Shown: in pieces, positions 48,835 to 61,418 of the stretch
How positions within the stretch are numbered: the stretch's first letter is position 1
Layout: the number at the start of each line of letters is the position of its first letter
Assembly (NCBI GenBank): GCA_037178855.1
Contig: JASJZC010000007.1
Span: 1,302,001-1,366,000 of the forward strand
DNA length: 64,000 nucleotides
Reading direction: 5' to 3'
Source of the DNA: Oscheius sp. JU75
Lineage: Eukaryota; Nematoda; Chromadorea; Rhabditida; Rhabditidae
Position numbers and translations under genes: made by a program
Notes under the pieces: generated by a model
Database searches by the model: none
The model's input: the letters and a program-made list of their open reading frames with translations, nothing else
What the model was told of the DNA's origin: nothing

Positions 48835-51800
48835 TTAGGACTTTCTTCGAGAAGATTGACGCGTAGGAGTTTCGATACGGAGACGACGCCTGAAAATAGA
48901 AATGTGAAAATGATCAGAGTGTGAAACAGCCAACAGCAACGCTAAATCCTCATATCAAAGAGTACTAACTTTTTTCTTGAAGGCTCATTGTCGGGTGACG
49001 CCTCCTCGAACTTGGCCTGAGCAGCTCTTCTAGGCCTCATCTTTCTTCCTTTCTTCTCTTCTGATGCTTCCGGTGTCGGGGTATCAGGGGAAACAGTGGC
49101 CTTCTGCTCTCCGTCGTTATTGCTTGGCGGCGTTATATTAATGTCCTGGTCCGACTTGGTGCTTCCAAGACTTTCAGCAACTGACCTTGGTGAACTGGGC
49201 TCGCTAACATCTATCTGCAAAAACGTAAGCTGAAAAGAACTACTCAAAATACCTCAGATTTAGCACGACTAGGAGCTCGGCTTGGAGGTTTTTTCTGTTT
49301 CGTACCATGCTTTGGCGCATAGGCAGTGTTACTGTTACGACGAGGACGACCCTTCTTTCTTTTTGGAAGTGCTTCAGGGATGGCTTCTTCTTCTTCTTCT
49401 GGAAAAAGTTGGTCAATTTTCGGTGCGCTAGAACAGGAAAATGAACAATTTTAAAACCAGAGGCTTTTGTATTTCAACAGTCCAAAACACTACTAAACTG
49501 TTTAAGATGGAACACTGAATGAAGAACTTTATATACCTGGATCGGGAGTTCCTCTCGGCGAAAAATCTACGAAGTTCAAAACTTGAGTGCTGCGACGTGG
49601 AGCCTTTCTCAGTCCAATCGGAGCATCAGGATTAGCGTCAGGCTTTGGCTCTTCTGGTTGTTTCTGTAAAACCATGTTAGAAGCCAAATAGTGATTAAGG
49701 CTTACCTGTTCTAAAATAGCCTTGGTCACATCCTCGTAAACGTATCCTTTCATACCTTTCGTCTTTTTGGGCTTGGTCTCCTTTGTTTCTTCAGGTTGGA
49801 CCGTTTCGTTGGGTACTTCTTCCTTCACGACTTCTTTGGTTTTAGCTTCAGCTTCGGGCAGCTTCTTGGCCTTCTTTCTCTCCTAAAACATGACAAATAG
49901 GTTAGACCAGTTTCCATTGCAATTGTCACTCTGTGACTTGTTCATACCCATGCATGTGTACAGCCTTGTGTTTTACTGACTCTTCTTTCGATCTTCCTGT
50001 TCAGACATGCATGCTGTTTTCAAGTCAGACCCGGTATTGTGCTTTTACAGTTTAGCGTTTTGTGGTTTAGAGGCATACTCACTTGACTGGCATGAAGAAT
50101 CGCTTTGAGAGCATTCGTAGTAGAAGCGGACGGAGCAGGAATGAAGAGGCCTCCATGTGGGTGCGCTGTTTTCGGCTTCTTTCTCTCTTTTGAGGACTGA
50201 GATTCAGCTCGACCGCTCTTCTTCGAAGCATTGCTTTTGGCGGATGAGGTGTTTGCACTCCGTTCAATTTTTTTGGGAGATGGAGTTGGACCAACAAATC
50301 CAGGTGGCCTAGGCAAGTTCTTCGAGAATGGGCGACCTCGTTTCTTCTGAAAAAAATGTTTTTTTGAGAAAACCATCCACTTCCTGAACTAAGCGAAAGA
50401 AATAGAGAATATAGTAAAACTCACCGGTACTGCTCCTGGGATGGGAGCCTTTTTGGGTATAGCCGAAGAGCCACTCTTCTTTTTGCCCTAAAAACCAAGT
50501 CATGAAATACTGTTTGTACGAACATTGAGTTCCGAAACATGCAAAAATATATAAACGACTTACCGATCCTGCTTTGTTGGGTGGCAGAAAGATGCCTGCA
50601 GCCTCCATTTCCTTCCGTCTCTTTTCCGCATCTAATCGTCTTTTGCTGGCTGTCTGCAGTCGTCTAATGTAGTTTCTCTGGTGGTGACACAATCTGCGAG
50701 CGAGTAGCCTGAATTAACTGTCTGAGAAAGTCTTTGAATAGTCTCCCACTTTCTTTCTTCGCCTGTGACCAGTAGTTTTCCCGAAATGCGCGAGACTTCA
50801 TCCACCATTGCCGCGTTCGACTGAAAGATTATAAACTTAAAACCGAAAGAAACTCTCACGTAGAGAATAGATGTCAAGCCATCACGCATGACCTTCAGTT
50901 TGCATGCGAAATGTTCCTCCAGGGCTGCTTCAACTTCGTAGACCTGATGTTCCATAAAGTTGATCTCTTCCATTCTCTCTTTCTCCGTAAAAAGCAAGAA
51001 GGCTTGAAAAAGGTTCTTCTTCCATTCATACTCGGCAAGAATCTGAAACATTTTGAATTCTAACTGTAACTAGTTTACATGTTTGAAAAGCAGCTAACAA
51101 CTTTGGATGTACTGTCTCTATAATTATTATGACAAACCTCGGGATCAGGATTTTGCAGCACAGAATGGGGAATCTCGATTCCGCAGTTGACATCCTCCAC
51201 ATCTATTTCCTGGCTAATATCGACGCCATGTTCATCTCGAAGACGAACTATTTCCTCTCCAGACATTAGTTCTCCAGGACTTTCGAGCATCTGATACAGG
51301 GCATCCGTAGGAATGTCGCTGTACATCTCACAAAGCTCTAGATTTTCCATCTGAAAACTGCAAGTTACCATATCCTGTAACGCATCACCTCGCTCAGAAG
51401 TGCATCCAGTTGTTCATCATCTCCAGCCAGAACCGCCTTTTCGATCAAGTGACCGTACTTTTCTGTATGTTTCTCATCGCAGAGGAGATTAATGATTGCC
51501 TCATCAACTTCCTGTTGTTCAGGCGTAGGGATTACATGAAAGTTGCCATAATCATCCACGAAATACATCGGTTCTTCAGAGTCCGACAGAGTCTCTGGCT
51601 CGATTCCAGTCGTAAAGCTATTAGATCTTCTACCCTTTTGTTGCGGCTCCTCAGGAAGCATCTCATTGGTAGCGTAATGTTCTTTTCCAGTCTCCTCAGA
51701 AATGGGTCGATCTGGGCGACGAAAAGGCTCCATGGGAATAAAACCCTCAGAACTGAAAAAGCTGTCGAGATCCGTGTACCATTCCTTATCAACATCCGAG

Positions 51801-54800
51801 CACATGGGGTCTGTCAGGTACTGATCTAGTTCATTGTCCATTGGATAGTCCTCCACATTGAGTTCCATCACTTCATTATCCATTATTAAGTTGGGATCCA
51901 GTAGATTTGGATCAAGTAGAGCTGGATCGAAGTTCGGATCCGACAAGGCGAGATCCAACAAAGCGGGGTCCAGTAAGGCAGGATCCAGAAGGGCAGGATC
52001 CAAGAGAGCGGGGTCCATTAAATCGTCGTTGCAGCCTTCTTCAGAATAGAATTCTGCGCCCGGTTCCATCATTGGGACGTTAGAATTGAAGTAGCCTTGA
52101 GCAATCGGGGCGCCGGACAGAGCTGCGCTCATGATCGGATGAGTATTTGTTAGTGCTGGTGTGCTAGTGGTTTGACTCTGATGATAGGCCATTGAATCGT
52201 AGTTTGGAGGCGGCTCTAGTTGTTGAGATGCCGGATGCTTAATAGGAGAGACAGGAAAATGTGCTGGAAGCGGAGGTGTGGCAACTTTTTGCTGCTCAAA
52301 AACGGCTGGAGCTGGAGGAGTGACTGCCTTCGGAGTAGCAATCGGTGTAGTGGCTTTGGTCGGGCTTCCAGTCAAAGAGCGATTGGAACGATTCCGTGGC
52401 TAAAAATACAAAGTCAAAAAAACCGAGAAAAAGTTTACCGTGACTCTGCTCTTCTTCTTCGTTTGGCTCGGTTTGATCAAAGCCTCGGCTGCTTTCTCAG
52501 CCTCGATGGCCTTCTCTTCCATCATCATGATTTGACGCACACGCTCCCGATCGGCTGCCTGAATCGACCGTTTTATTTTTTCCTTTGCAAGACGCTGAAT
52601 CTTCCGGTGCAAAGCTGTTCTACTATTTTTCATAACCTCGAAAATCTAAAAATGCTTCCTTGACCCGAAAGTATGGTACAATAATTGCGAAACTACTGTC
52701 TCGGTTTAGAGTTTTTACAGTAGTTTCTTTGCTATTAAATAACTCACAATTTGTCGTGCCTCTTTCTCCTTCTCAATTGCGTCCATTTCAGCCTTCTTTT
52801 GACGCGAGTTACGGTCATCAGGTCGACGACGATCTCGTGGTCGAGCGGCTGCAACAACAGGCTGGGCAATCTTTTCTTGCTCATTTGGAGAGATCGTCTT
52901 CTTTTGCAACTTGGTTTCTGGCGGCGTCAAAACTCTCGGAACCGTAGGTGATGTCACCGGCTTCTGAGGTATGTGATAGACCAAAGGAACATGATCTATT
53001 GCTGGTGGTTTGGTTGGGATCGGAATCATTCTTTGTGACGAAGAAGGTTCCTGTGGATGTATCACAGGCTCAGGAGTGACGACTGGCTGCATGGCGGGTG
53101 GTCTGTCCTCTACTGGAGAAGGACCAATGTCAAAGGAAAAGTCGACTTCGGCGCAGACATTCATGTACTCAGAAGCTGTGCTCTCAAGCCGTTCGTCTCT
53201 TAGTTTCAGCAATGCTTCTCCGTCGTCATCTTCGTGATCGTCATTCTGTAAAGCAGTTCTGTCATTGCTGTATTCACAAGGTAAATATCGTTTCGAAATT
53301 GATATAAAAATAGCTGAATTCTCACCATGACCCAGTCGACAAGTGAAATCGCGAGATCCGGGCTTTCTGCTCCTCTCTTAGCCTGGTCCTTCTTAGGAGA
53401 AGTATTTATAAGATTACCGAGATCATCGTCCGGAAGGTCCGGATAAGAGTCGAAGATGGACTTGTCCGTGAACATGTCCGGAAATCCTTCCATGATCGAT
53501 GGGTTCGAGAGCAGCTTGGTCAGCGGATCATCCTTGGCATCATCGATGATGGGAAATAGATTTTCAATCACAGGAGCTGGCTCCTGGAACACTTGTGGCT
53601 CCTTATGTTGATGTTGTGGCTGCTGATGATGGATTTCCTGACCATAGCCTATGTTTCCATACTGGCTATACTGATCCATTTGATTATATCCCAGCTGTTC
53701 TTGAAGGAACACACCTCAAAACGGTTATTAATAGGAAGAAAAGAACTAATACCTTCGTCCATGTTAAGAAAAGAATCGTCAATGTACACGCTGTCCAGGC
53801 TAGGATCCATGGCTTCAAAGTTCCACGATCCATCGGTGGTCGAAGTCGCCAGAAGATCGTCAATAGAGACTTCCATTCCAGTATCGTGAACCTAGAGTTT
53901 CAAAGCATGTGAAATGAGTTGTCTTAGGCTAATAAAACTGCTATTTCTCCCTTTTCTTAACCATTTGGTATAGATGAATTTATACAAAAGATAATGAAAA
54001 GTATATGTCAACCATTTTTTCAACTAGACGTCTAAGTCAGTACTCTTCTCATCCGTAGTTAAAACCTCCGCAAACCGATATATAAAACTTACAAGTTTGG
54101 TAGCACTTTGCATTGCCATGAGAGCTTCCTGCTCCTCGAGTTCCATCTGTTGAAGAATTTCCATCTCGGCAATTGCTTCATCCTCGGCAAGAAGCTCTTC
54201 TTCTCTTAGTTTCTCCTCTAACGCTTGCCTCTCCTTCAATTCGATCTCTTGCTTCCTTTTATCCTCTTCAGCTGCTCGCTCCCGTCTTCTCTGCTGCTCC
54301 TCATAAATCTTCTCATCAATCTTGCGACACTCTTCTCGGTGACGCTCATCAAACATCCGTCTTTCCTTCTCCTGATTTTCCCGGACTTTCTGATCCAGGA
54401 TAGCTTGTTCCCTTTCTTTAATCTGTTTGACACGCAACTCCCAGTCAGTTGGGTCGACTTGTCGTCTTCCATCGGCTTCGTCTGATTCTAGAGTGAGCAT
54501 CGGTGGAGAGTTGGTTTTCTGCTGAGGGTGTAGTTGCGGAGGCCGCGACTGAAAGTTGCACATTATTAGCGTTCTGGCAGTATCTACAAGTTTGTTCGTA
54601 TAAAAGACTACTCCCGCAAGACCAACTGAGTATAAACTCTTACCACTAAAGATGGCGTGGTGACTGGAACGACCGTAGTGAGGGATTTGAACTCGCTAGG
54701 ATTCTTCGGTTCTGATGGCTTTCGTCTTACTGCTGGCTTCTTCTTTGGAGCCTCAGCCTTGTTTGCGCCCGAAGATTGTTGCTGCAGATTCGGCTTCGGC

Positions 54801-57800
54801 TGGATTGAAATTGGTTGCTGATGGGTAGACGTCGGAGGGTAGATTTGCTGCGGAACGTTGCCAGGTACGCCCGTGTTAGATGAAAGTGGCTGCGTGGAGA
54901 CGACGTAGGGCTGCGTAGCCAGCTGTTGTTTCTGATGGGCTGTGGTGAATGGTGTCGTGACTCCCGGCTGGACAATGACCTTGAAATTGAAAGCATTTGT
55001 ATTCCCAAACTGTTACAATACTATACTTACATGATAAACTCGATAACAATAAAAAAGATGAATTACCTTGACTTTTCGATTATTGTTTTGAAGAGCAGTC
55101 GTCGTGACTCGACCTCTGGGTGCAATAGCCCGTGGCGCTATTCCTTCAGTTTGAGCAATAAGTCTATGTGGGGGAGTGGGTCGTTTGGCTTGTTGCTGTG
55201 GTGGCGCCATCTAGAAAAAAAAGGCTGTTATGCTGAGCTACTAATTAAAGCGCACCTGTCTGGATCCGGAAATAATAATTGGCGTTGAGCTGTTAACTGT
55301 CTGTACAGTGAACGTCTTTAGTACCTTAAAATACTGTTTTTTTTACCAAAATTAAGGTAAACACCTGTCCACTTTCTGTCCGAATAGTTTGCATTGTAGG
55401 CTGAGACGTTATCGGACCGGGACCGTCGTCCAACGTTACATACTGACGAGCCTCCTGGTACATTCTTTCTTTCGCCTTCATCTACGTCCAGAATTCAAAG
55501 ATTCCAATAACAGTCTCACCTGTTTCTGTTGTTCTTGAAGATGTTGCTTGACAGTTGGGCCTTCATCTATTACTGGCACAGTATCAGTAGCAGGTCGTCG
55601 ATGTTGCACAAAATATGTTGCCGGAGGTGGGGCTCCTCTGCCTCTGAAATTAAGCGCAGTTTGTTGCTGGTCGAGCTGCAATGTCAGGAAATTGACTCTG
55701 CGGCAATAAACGACTATATTAGATTGGAACTGATTTTGCCACTATTTCATTCTTATCTTCTAGTATTCAAGAACGCTTGACGACAGTATTGTTTCAAAAG
55801 CTTTTTCTGTTATCACATTGTTGTTTATCGTCTAATACCCTGTCATTTTCAGGTTCTAACTATGTCAACTCCTTTAAAGCGAGTGTCCGGAGATTTTTTT
55901 CGACTATGTGTTTTAATATGGGTCTTGTAGAGAAAAACGCGCTGATTACGGAGGTGTACCTCTTTTTTGTTGTATCATCGATTATCACCGAAATATAAGC
56001 CCGCAAAGTTGCTGCCCCAGAACAAAACTTACCATTTGCCGAGAAGCTTTCTCGGCAGTACTTGTCAGCCTTGTCTCGACAAGTCACGTGCTTTTTGGCA
56101 AGTCAAGACTTGTTCCAGAAAAAAGAATAATCAGTCGAAATTGTTGCTTCTGGTAGTATGTTGCTCCTTTATTTCTAGACAACTACTCGGAATAGAAGTT
56201 GAATGCATCCCAATTGCTTCAGAAACGAATCAACCCTGGTTTAGGGCGTTCAGTATTCTTCCCCACAGTTTGCACTTCATAGACTAGAGTTTTGCACCCA
56301 AAATAATTTCTAAAGATACTCTTATGGTATGAGGTTGTCTTGTTTTTGCCGTGGAACAGTTTCACCTTGATATGGTACTTCGAAACTAATGTTACGTCTC
56401 ATTTCTGACTCAAAAAGGCTCAACCTCGCAGCTCGAATAAGTTGCAGAAACTGAAAGCCAGTGCAATCTCGACTTGCTACGACTTGTCAAATTACCTGGA
56501 TTTCAACTTTTGCGAACTAGAAAAGGGTCCGGACACTCGCTTTAAGTCAAAGCTCTATTACTTAGAAGGGGCCTAACGAATATTTCTGACTGGCGACTGT
56601 TACAATAGTTAAAGCACAAAAGTATGGCACCCACCTGTTCATAGCGACTTTCGAATAGTTGCTGCGCTGCTTTGCCTGCTGACTCTGGTGGACCTGGAAT
56701 AATTTACGTTTTCTCGGAAGCTAAAAGCGTTTAAGGACTACTCTCGCCTCTAAAAAAATTGGACATACCACGATTGGAATTGTATGTACGGGAAAGAGCT
56801 GCTGTGACTGAGACTGATTGTAATGCTGCTGCTCCCGATACATTGGTGCCCCAGATGATGGACGAACTGGAGGAGGCCGAGAATTCATCTCTGCTGCAGC
56901 AGAATCCGCTGTCTTCGAGAGCTCAGGAGATTTTGAATCACTGTCGGCCTGGAACAATGTTTTTGGTTGTAACAGGACACGAGGTCCGTCAGAATTTTGT
57001 AATAGTAAAGATGTTTAACTCCTGGGGAAATGGCCAGAACATGTTTGCACAATGGTATTTTTTAATATCTGTCCAAAGGAAGGAAAACTTTAAAAACGAA
57101 GCAAAAGCTAGCGAAGACAGCATATCAAAATCACAATATCAAATGTGTTAATCACCTCTGTTTATTATTGTTGAGAATGCTTTCACGCGATATATTGATT
57201 TTCGCCAATCAATCAATTCGCACAGCGTAGAGCATGATAAAGTTGCCTTCAAAGAGGCAAGAGGTTAGGAAAAGTGTATGTTACGAAATCTCTGTTTTAG
57301 GAATCAAAAAATCGGAAGAAGCATCTTGAAAAAAAAAAGTGGGTTGAAGCACAGTTTTGAACACAGTTTTCCTCGCGCGCTTTCCGACCTGAACTTTCGG
57401 GTGCATAAAGCCGTCGATCATAAAATATTCGAAAAGCAATTTAAGTTCGTAACGCAGCTGGGAACATCGCAGAGCGAGGGAAACTCTTTTCGACCTCAAA
57501 TGTCCCATGAGCGCGAGACCACCTTCAGTAATTTTTTGTGTTCGAAATCTCCTCGCCAAGGACGTAGTGTTTTCAAGGACAATTTTTTGGACAGCAAAAC
57601 GTTTAGAGACTAGAATAAAGAAAGTTTTTCGAAGATTCAATTTCTGTGGCAATCTAAGATAAAACTGTGTTATAACCTCCTATTAAGCACGAAGACTATT
57701 GTTCAAAGACGTTGATTGTATGAAAATGAAGAGACTCCAATAAAGCTAGAGGCAATTCATTTATACAAGCAAATTAGCCTAAGAATACAGTATGACCATC

Positions 57801-58221
57801 CTCTCTACCTAGATTCTCAAGATTTTGGGTTGAACAATAACTTCCTTCACTGTGACAAATCTCTGTATTACGATGCAACATTTATACTGAACTATCCATC
57901 AAAAGATTTGCTCATACTTTTCTCTGTTTGCATCGACTATGTGGGCAAAAAGGGAACCCCACATAGTAAAACGTTTCCCTGCGTCACCGTTTTCAAACAT
58001 CGCATCAAAACTTTTCAATAGAAGTGTGCCTAATGGTTCCCACTAACGTTTATGATACAGAATTTCTTTAAAAAAAAAAGATGAAAATACCTTACCTTAG
58101 CTGAAGATTCTCCTGGGGAACTTTCATTTGATGTAGTCGGCTTGGAAGCGGTCTCTACAACAGTTGGTTGCATCTGGGACGTGTGTTGAGCTTGAGAACG
58201 GCTTTCGGCAGTTTCAGACAT
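48835..58221 (-). CDS. large AT-hook, Gln/Pro-rich, acidic nuclear protein
   Basis: A chain of more than 20 minus-strand exons, mostly phase 0. The first, 58096-58221, has its ATG directly after TTGCAG; the last ends at TAA 48835. In order: Ser/Gln-rich N-terminus; Gln/Pro-rich region with K-K-K-P-A-V-R-R-K; a long charged helix or coiled coil (Glu/Arg/Gln-rich, 54093-54530); acidic Asp/Leu-rich segments (53340-53890); a second basic helix (52440-52640); nine DPALL-type pentapeptides (51891-52016); a helical module (50700-51040); AT-hook K-R-G-R-P-F (about 50330); AT-hook K-G-R-P-R-R (about 49345); an Arg-rich C-terminus. The AT-hooks imply binding in the DNA minor groove, and the Gln-rich and acidic parts resemble transcription activators, so a chromatin or coactivator role is inferred. 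I recognise no named family. The join between 56769-56948 and 56635-56693 does not preserve frame with the sites chosen, so an exon is probably missing there. Confidence 0.7.
51891..52016 (-). repeat. coding 15-base tandem repeat, D-P-A-L-L pentapeptides
   Basis: About nine imperfect 15-base units encode D-P-A-L-L or close variants (D-L-A-L-S, D-P-N-F, D-P-N-L-L, D-P-N-L-I) inside the AT-hook protein. Units nearest 52016 are most alike and those nearest 51891 most diverged, as expected for recent expansion at one end. The acidic-hydrophobic pattern resembles transactivation segments. Confidence 0.9.
55874..56545. mobile_element. putative non-autonomous inverted-repeat element in an intron
   Basis: Eighteen-base perfect inverted repeats, TTAAAGCGAGTGTCCGGA at 55874-55891 and its complement at 56528-56545, bound a 672-base segment within an intron of the AT-hook gene. 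The interior has no long ORF but contains a near-perfect palindrome, GCCGAGAAGCTTTCTCGGC (56038-56056), and several ACTTGTC/GACAAGT hairpin pairs. That fits a MITE-type element. No clear target-site duplication was seen, so the true ends may lie a little outside. Confidence 0.5.
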
Positions 58222-59279
58222 CTGCAACTATGGAAAACATTGTAGATAACTAACTGGATGAACTTGTAGAAAACGAATTAGACGCTTACCTGACCGTTGT
58301 TAGTGGAGATACAGATGAGTAGCGGGTGCGTCTTCAGAGATCCCGCTGTGTAGACGGGAAGCTCGGATTAGAAGAGCATAGAAGCATAAAAAGCATAGGA
58401 GAGAACCAGATAATGGTTTATCCTGAAAAGCAAGATTTATAGATGAAAAGAAAGAAAAACAAAAGAAGATAATTTTTATAATTTGCTGCAAATTTCAACA
58501 AATTGACCAGCAAAACTTGCGTCCCTTGACGGGGAATCGGTCCAAACGTAATCTAGTAGTAGAACAATAAATAAAACAGTTGTTTTCAGAAACGTAAGGT
58601 GCAGAAACAGCATTCGAACTTAAAAATGAGGCCTATCGTGAGGGAAAAATGTCCCAGTCTCCCAAACGGGTACCATGAGCCTCATTTATTAACCAAGAAT
58701 TGCCTAATTTTTTTTAGGAGTTATTAGCTTGAAATAAACATAAAGAAAACAAAAGATGTCAAACATGAGATAAAGATCAGATGGAAATTGAATGAGCGTG
58801 CCGCATTGTATGCCGCCGAGGGGGCATGTACTACGTTAAACGTCGCGCCACGACACTGTTTGAGAATACACCATGAACAGAAAGATTGCATAATAAAAGT
58901 AGTTTAAAGTTGTTAACTGCTAGTAAATGGAGCCTCATCCATGTAGTTGGTGGAACCAGAGTTTTGCGCACTTTCGCAAAAGTAAGGTAATTTGCAACGT
59001 TCGCTGGGCGCTATAAGAAAACTTCCTCTTATCTCGTCTAGTTTTTCAATTGATCAGGATATACGTACGACATCGCACATATGGAGCACATAAAATAAAT
59101 AGCACTTTGTCAGAGATGATTGCTGCGGGCGGGGATCCATTTAATGAGGAGCTGTCCGCCCTCGGGGTCCAAATGAGGGTGAAGAAAGGGGGGTTTGGCT
59201 CGGTAGGAAGCTGGTTTCATCGTCTGGCCAACAATCTTATTTGTTCGCAAAATGCGGAATTTTTATTTCAAAGAAACAC
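58222..59279. other. intergenic region
   Basis: Promoter side of the AT-hook gene and 3' side of the collagen gene. A collagen AATAAA (minus strand, 59262-59267) lies just after its stop codon. No supported exon. Confidence 0.5.
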
Positions 59280-60604
59280 TCAAGCTTTGACAACGGTTCT
59301 ACTTCTTTGTGTTCTACGGTTTCTAACTGTCTTTTTCACGCGCTTGTTCTCCCTCTTCTTATGTGCCACTAACTTGGCAGGGTTTCTGGCTGTTCTTTTC
59401 TTGGCCAATTTCTTCTTTGTAACTAAACGTTTCTTTGCAGCATATGAGTCTCTTCGAGAAACAGCCTTCTGAAAAGATGTTCATTAGCGGCTTAGAATCC
59501 CTTACCTTAGCATACCGAGATTTTGCGACAAGACGAGCGGCTAGAACAACTACTGCTCGATCAGGGCAGGGGCAGTACGCGGCTGAATAATTATAATCAC
59601 AATAAAAATCTGGAAAACTACCATCCTCTCCTGGTGCTCCAGGCTGTCCGACTAGACCTTGGATACCATCGATTCCTTGTTCTCCATCCAGTCCCGAATG
59701 ACCAGGCTCACCTTCATCGCCAGGCTGACCCTGAAAATGATTGATTGAACAGAGAAAATAGTCTGAAGAACTTCTTCTCCTTCTTCTCCATCCTCTCCTG
59801 AAGCTCCTGGAGATCCCACAGGACCAGGAGGTCCAAAGCGATGTGTATCTGTACCCCGGCCGACCTGGAGCACCTCGAGAGCCAGGTCTTCCAGGGCTAC
59901 CACTACGCCCACTATTTCCACGTAAGCCAGGTAGACCAGGTGGTCCTGCCTTTGGAGCCACTCCAGGAGATCCAGGATAACCATCAATACCAGGGAGACC
60001 AGGAGGGCCGCTTGGTCCCATGGGGCCAGGTGGTCCTGCAGGGCAGGACACACAGCCTTCTCTCCTCTCAGAAAGCACATTGATTCCGGGAGTACCTTCT
60101 TGACCAGGCCAACCATCTTCTCCATCGTCTCCTGCCAGTCCAGATGTTCCCTGTGGGCCAGGTGGGCATTTTTTGGACTGTGCAGCACAGCTGCAGGTTA
60201 CATGTCGCTTAGCACGTCTCCTTAAAAGCGTCTTCTGGATGGTTGCATCAGTCATTGATCTCCAGACAGCGTCAGCCAATCCCTACAAGTTTGTTATGTT
60301 TATAAGCTTAAGCCAAGAAGAAACAATACTGAATATCTTATTTACAACAATGGCCAAAGGCTCATTGTTTCCGCATTTGTTGTACCCACTTTGATACAAC
60401 TCGCTCTACCGGGTACCGTCTACTTGAAGACGGCTATTTTGTAGCGCCCTTCACACCTACCTTGAACTCGTTCAATTCTTGCAGAGTTGCAGCATGGAAG
60501 TTGTTGATATCGTGCAGAAGATAGGCTGACAATAGCAGACATATTCCTATGGTGATCCCACTAGCAACAGAGGCGGTTGTGACCCAAATTTTGACGGACG
60601 TCAT
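59280..60604 (-). CDS. cuticle collagen with a Lys/Arg-rich tail
   Basis: Exons 60461-60604, 59772-60282, 59506-59730 and 59280-59468. The ATG is three bases after TTTGCAG, a likely trans-splice site. Layout is that of nematode cuticle collagens: a cytoplasmic stub, one transmembrane segment (about residues 12-31), a basic subtilisin-type processing site R-R-R-A-K-R (69-74), a C-S-C pair, then blocks of Gly-X-Y ([17 protein letters not shown]) separated by short Cys or non-repeat gaps, and a Cys-containing C-terminal part (Y-C-P-C-P). The last exon adds about 62 residues, some 40% Lys/Arg, unusual in length. In exon 2 the Gly-X-Y frame shifts at a run of four G (complement of 59854-59857); one base fewer would keep the collagen frame throughout. 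The product would be secreted by hypodermis and cross-linked into cuticle if the gene is intact. Confidence 0.85.
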
Positions 60605-61095
60605 CACCTGCAAAGAAAACTCGCTGAGGACTCGGTGTCGGTTTATACGAGTCAGTAACAGGAACCTGTGAGAAAGTCTGTACGGCGTAAGCCCCTTCAA
60701 AGACAGGTCCTTTTAAACGAGATGGGATGCTCCACTTGTATTACTTTTTCAACCTAACTTTCATCAAGTTGCCGCTTGAAACGAGCACACCAGTTTGACG
60801 CTACACGGCGTCTATAACGACTTGACCGCTTTTTTGGCCATCAAGACGTGCCAGCCACACGCCTGAGGGCTTCAGTGAAATCGCAGACAAGAAGAGACGG
60901 GGGTTAATTGGGAAATCTTACACAATTTGCGAGCGATTAAATTTTGTGAGTTAGAGAGAATTTCTGAAGAAGTTTTGCAATGAGGTTTAGAGCAGCTCTT
61001 CTGTCCTTGTCTTTTTTTCATTTCTCGCTCTCGGTTCAATCTCCTCTACAATATGAAGGAATTCAAGTTACTGTCTTTCAGATCTCCAGTTTTTT

Positions 61096-61148
61096 GGTCA
61101 CTTTACCCCCGCTGAGGAAAAGCGACCGGTCGCGGGGGTAAAGTCACC
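61096..61148. repeat. inverted repeat (hairpin) with 17-base arms
   Basis: GGTCACTTTACCCCCGC at 61096-61112 pairs with GCGGGGGTAAAGTCACC at 61132-61148, with one mismatch, around a 19-base loop. The stem is GC-rich in an AT-rich surrounding. It may be a transposon terminus or a structured site in the collagen upstream region. Confidence 0.85.
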
Positions 61149-61418
61149 TTTTTCGACCTTAAAATTACTAAAATCCTTCTTACAAAAAACAGTGGCTTAT
61201 CAAACTGCCACAATGAATGTAAACATTTACTGGATGCTTTTGTTTCAGGAAAATTGGGTATGCAGGCTATCTTCCAGTTTTGAATGGAAAGTAATGTCCT
61301 ACTCTTTAGTTTTGAATGGAACTGATCTAATCAATTCAACATGGGCGACAGTACACTTTTGCTAAATTAAATTGCCGATAGTGCTTTGGCAAACAAGGAC
61401 AGAGAGACTGGAATCGAG

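Noticed and set aside
56759-57151. 130-codon plus-strand frame rich in Glu
   Set aside because: Its first half is antisense to the Gln-rich exon 56769-56948 of the AT-hook gene and the remainder is AT-rich without support.
59506-60282. Uninterrupted collagen frame reading through the 59731-59850 interval
   Set aside because: In that frame the interval loses Gly-X-Y and becomes Arg/Trp-rich, whereas the next frame keeps Gly-X-Y and a normal 41-base intron explains the return.
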